From the NCBI GenBank assembly GCA_964571195.1, contig CAZNAD010000001.1:1-64000 (forward strand): DNA of 64,000 bases, given 5' to 3'. The notes beneath the pieces are model-generated. The model did not search any database, was not told the origin of the DNA, and saw only the letters and a list, made by a program, of their open reading frames with translations. The DNA comes from PALSA-1006 sp964571195. GTDB taxonomy: Bacteria; Pseudomonadota; Gammaproteobacteria; Burkholderiales; Gallionellaceae. The position numbers and the translations under genes are program-made. This document shows, piece by piece, positions 61,875-64,000 of the stretch (its first letter is position 1; the number at the start of each line of letters is the position of its first letter).

Positions 61875-62279
61875 ATGAGCAGCAGAATCGATAATATGTT
61901 CCAGTTTCACCAGGCAGCGCTGAATCTGCGCGCGGCCCGGCAGGAATTGATCGCCTCCAATATCGCCAATGCCGATACCCCTAACTACAAGGCGAAGGAT
62001 ATTGACTTTGCCAGTGCCTTGCAAGGAGCCATCTCGGGCGGCGGGGCGAAGCTACAGATGGCAGGTTCTGCCAGCGCGCATTTGAACGGTCCCAGTGGTG
62101 ATACCGTGATGGGCGCACCGGTGTTGTACCGTAACGTGGTGCAACCCAGTGCCGACGGCAATACGGTGGATATGGATGTGGAACGGGCGCAGTTTGCCGA
62201 CAACGCGCTACGTTACGAGGCCAGCGTCAGGTTCGTGAGTGACAAGGCCAAAGACGTGTTGGCGGCTTTACAAGGATAA
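61875..62279 (+). CDS. flgB: Flagellar proximal rod protein FlgB
   Basis: A 134-residue rod protein with the common N-terminal rod/hook motif (LRAARQELIASNIANADTPNYKAKD) and C-terminal helix. AAGGAGG precedes the ATG. First gene of the flgBCDE operon. It is exported without a signal peptide through the FlhA/FlhB gate. Confidence 0.96.
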   Translation: MSSRIDNMFQFHQAALNLRAARQELIASNIANADTPNYKAKDIDFASALQGAISGGGAKLQMAGSASAHLNGPSGDTVMGAPVLYRNVVQPSADGNTVDMDVERAQFADNALRYEASVRFVSDKAKDVLAALQG

Positions 62280-62284
62280 TCATC

Positions 62285-62689
62285 ATGTCGTTATTCAACA
62301 TATTCAATATATCCGGTTCGGCGATGACTGCGCAGTCGCAGCGGCTGAACGTGGTGGCGAGTAATCTGGCCAACGTGGAAAGTACCACGGGGCCGGATGG
62401 CAAGCCGTATCAGGCCAAACAAGTCGTGTTCAGTGCCACGAGCTTCGAAGGGCAGCCCGGCCAAGGTGTCAGGGTCGAGGCGGTGGTGGAAGACAAAGCT
62501 CCCATGAAGATGGTGTACGACCCGAAACATCCCATGGCCGACAAACAAGGTTATGTCACCATGCCCAATGTGAACCCGGTCGACGAAATGGTGAATATGA
62601 TCTCGGCCTCGCGCTCTTACCAGAATAACGTGGATGTGATGAACACATCCAAAGCGTTGCTGCTCAAAACGCTCAGTATCGGACAATAA
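62285..62689 (+). CDS. flgC: Flagellar proximal rod protein FlgC
   Basis: A 134-residue rod protein with SAMTAQSQRLNVVASNLANVEST and the C-terminal PNVNPVDEMVNMISASRSYQNNVDVMNTSK typical of FlgC. It begins 5 bases after flgB. Confidence 0.97.
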   Translation: MSLFNIFNISGSAMTAQSQRLNVVASNLANVESTTGPDGKPYQAKQVVFSATSFEGQPGQGVRVEAVVEDKAPMKMVYDPKHPMADKQGYVTMPNVNPVDEMVNMISASRSYQNNVDVMNTSKALLLKTLSIGQ

Positions 62690-62700
62690 GGAGAATAGTC

Positions 62701-63465
62701 ATGGTCAATAACGTCACAGGCTCGAACCCGCTGGCTGCCGCGCAACCGATGCCGGGTAATGCGCAAGCGATGAACAAGCCGACACCCGCCGCTGCGGGCG
62801 CTGCCAATCCCGCGCAAGGAGCGAACAAGACTGCTGCGGGGCAAGCTGCCGCAGCGGCAGATGCCGCCGGTGCGGGAGCAAACACGCAGGACCGTTTTCT
62901 CAAACTGCTGGTTACACAGATGAAGAACCAGGATCCGCTCAATCCCATGGATAACGCGCAGGTCACTTCGCAGATGGCACAGTTGAGCACGGTGAGCGGT
63001 ATCGACAAATTGAACTCGACCTTGAAGGCGCTGAGCGACAGCGTGACTTCGGGGCAGGCGATGTCGGCCACCGGCATGATCGGACACGGCGCGTTGGTGC
63101 CGGGTTCCAGCATGGAGTTGCACAAAGGCCAGGCGGTCGGCGGACTCGAACTGAGTCAGGGAGCCGACTCGGTCAAAGTGTTGATCAAAGACGGTGCCAA
63201 TAACGTGGTACGCACGCTGCAACTCGGCGCGCAGAAGCCCGGTGTGGTGCCATTGGCCTGGGACGGCCTGAATGATGCTGGTGACGAATTGCCCGACGGT
63301 AAATACAAATTTGCCGCCGAAGGTGCCGCAGGAGAGCAGACCTTCCCCGCTACAACATTGTCGTTTGGCATGGTGAACGGAGTCGCGCCCGGATCGGGCG
63401 GAGCCAAGCTGGATGTGGAAAAACTGGGTATCTTCAATCTGTCAGACGTTAAACAAGTTATGTAA
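62701..63465 (+). CDS. flgD: Flagellar hook scaffold FlgD
   Basis: Caps the growing hook and is removed at completion. The 254-residue protein has an unusually Ala-rich N-terminal tract (about 10-60), then the conserved DRFLKLLVTQMKNQDPLNPMDNAQVTSQMAQ. The C-terminal beta domain contains VPLAWDGLNDAGDELPDGKYKF. AAGGAGAAT precedes the ATG. Confidence 0.96.
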   Translation: MVNNVTGSNPLAAAQPMPGNAQAMNKPTPAAAGAANPAQGANKTAAGQAAAAADAAGAGANTQDRFLKLLVTQMKNQDPLNPMDNAQVTSQMAQLSTVSGIDKLNSTLKALSDSVTSGQAMSATGMIGHGALVPGSSMELHKGQAVGGLELSQGADSVKVLIKDGANNVVRTLQLGAQKPGVVPLAWDGLNDAGDELPDGKYKFAAEGAAGEQTFPATTLSFGMVNGVAPGSGGAKLDVEKLGIFNLSDVKQVM

Positions 63466-63521
63466 ACCGGCTACTCCGTCACCGGATGGGGCGGAGTGCA
63501 TGTCAACCTAAGGAGAACATC

Positions 63522-64000
63522 ATGGGCTTTCAACAAGGACTAAGTGGACTGAACGCGGCAGCCAAGAACCTCGACGTCATCGGCAACAACGTCGCCAACG
63601 CGAATACCGTGGGCTTCAAGATGTCGCAGGCGCAGTTCGCCGACGTCTATGCCAGTTCAGTGGGCGGTTCCGCCGGTACGGCAGCGGGTATCGGTACCAA
63701 GCTGGCGACCGTGGCGCAGCAGTTCTCGCAAGGTAACATCACCTCCAGCAACAACTCGCTGGATACCGCGATCAGCGGCCAAGGGTTCTTCCAGTTGGGG
63801 ACGACAACCAGTACCGCGCCGCAATTTTATACCCGCAACGGCCAGTTCCAGACGGACAGTCAGGGCTATATCGTGACCAGCGAAGGCATGCGCTTGTTCG
63901 GTGTCAACAAAGATGGGGTGCCGGGACCGTTGCAGATCCCGACCGAGCAGATTCCGGCGCGGGCGACGGGGACCTCTTCCAAGCCCAATATCATGGCTGG
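63522..64000 (+). CDS. flgE: Flagellar hook protein FlgE, truncated by window end
   Basis: The first 159 residues of the hook subunit: MGFQQGLSGLNAAAKNLDVIGNNVANANTVGFK is the shared hook/rod motif, followed by AISGQGFFQLG and the start of the first surface domain. AAGGAGAAC precedes the ATG. The gene runs off the window, so its length is unknown. It follows flgD by 56 bases. Confidence 0.95.
   Translation, partial: MGFQQGLSGLNAAAKNLDVIGNNVANANTVGFKMSQAQFADVYASSVGGSAGTAAGIGTKLATVAQQFSQGNITSSNNSLDTAISGQGFFQLGTTTSTAPQFYTRNGQFQTDSQGYIVTSEGMRLFGVNKDGVPGPLQIPTEQIPARATGTSSKPNIMA

Noticed and set aside
1..64000. CRISPR arrays, prophage, IS transposases, rRNA or tRNA genes
   Set aside because: No regular direct-repeat array, transposase or integrase gene, or tRNA cloverleaf could be recognised in the window.

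Overview
The window reads as chromosomal DNA of a motile, piliated betaproteobacterium. The hemX-hemY pair, the argH-algZ-algR-minor pilin-ppc-hemC order, a betaproteobacterial type proteasome homologue and an energy-taxis-rich receptor set point to the Nitrosomonadales. I lean to a Gallionellaceae-like organism, but that family-level guess is inference and no rRNA gene is present to settle it.

Bases 1-20945 are one long chemotaxis block on the minus strand. Read in transcription order it is motA-motB, two paralogous chemoreceptors with a CxxCH haem c motif, a Tar-like receptor, an Aer-like PAS receptor, two CheV proteins, cheY-cheZ-cheA, a receptor with almost no periplasmic domain, then a second cheY-cheA and a large receptor cut by the window edge. 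Two complete CheA/CheY sets are therefore interleaved. cheR, cheB and a stand-alone cheW are absent and probably lie to the left.

Bases 21314-29052 hold housekeeping genes: pabB, divergent from a proteasome-like Ntn hydrolase; a histone H1-like Lys/Ala/Pro repeat gene broken by a 100-N assembly gap; and class Ia ribonucleotide reductase nrdAB with a candidate NrdR box. Bases 29237-34689 hold pilS-pilR-ampD, a small PP0621-like protein and argH.

Bases 34728-43408 hold the AlgZ/AlgR two-component pair, followed directly by the minor pilin and adhesin operon fimT-pilV-pilW-pilX-pilY1-pilE. An AlgR-like site lies between them. ppc (minus) and hemC-hemD-hemX-hemY (plus) follow, with a MITE-like repeat between hemC and hemD.

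Bases 50518-52046 are an AT-richer insertion with one unfamiliar exported protein. From 52047 to the end is the flagellar region flhB-flhA-flhF-flhG-fliA-motC-motD, then flgN-flgM-flgA (minus) divergent from flgB-flgC-flgD-flgE (plus, cut by the edge). FliA (sigma-28)-type promoters are visible upstream of flgM and of a haem receptor, and weaker ones upstream of flhB, flhA and motA. The window thus encodes most of one sensory-motor programme: energy and redox receptors, two phosphorelays, two stator pairs (MotAB, MotCD), polar flagellum placement (FlhF/FlhG) and the twitching apparatus with both of its regulators (PilSR, AlgZR).
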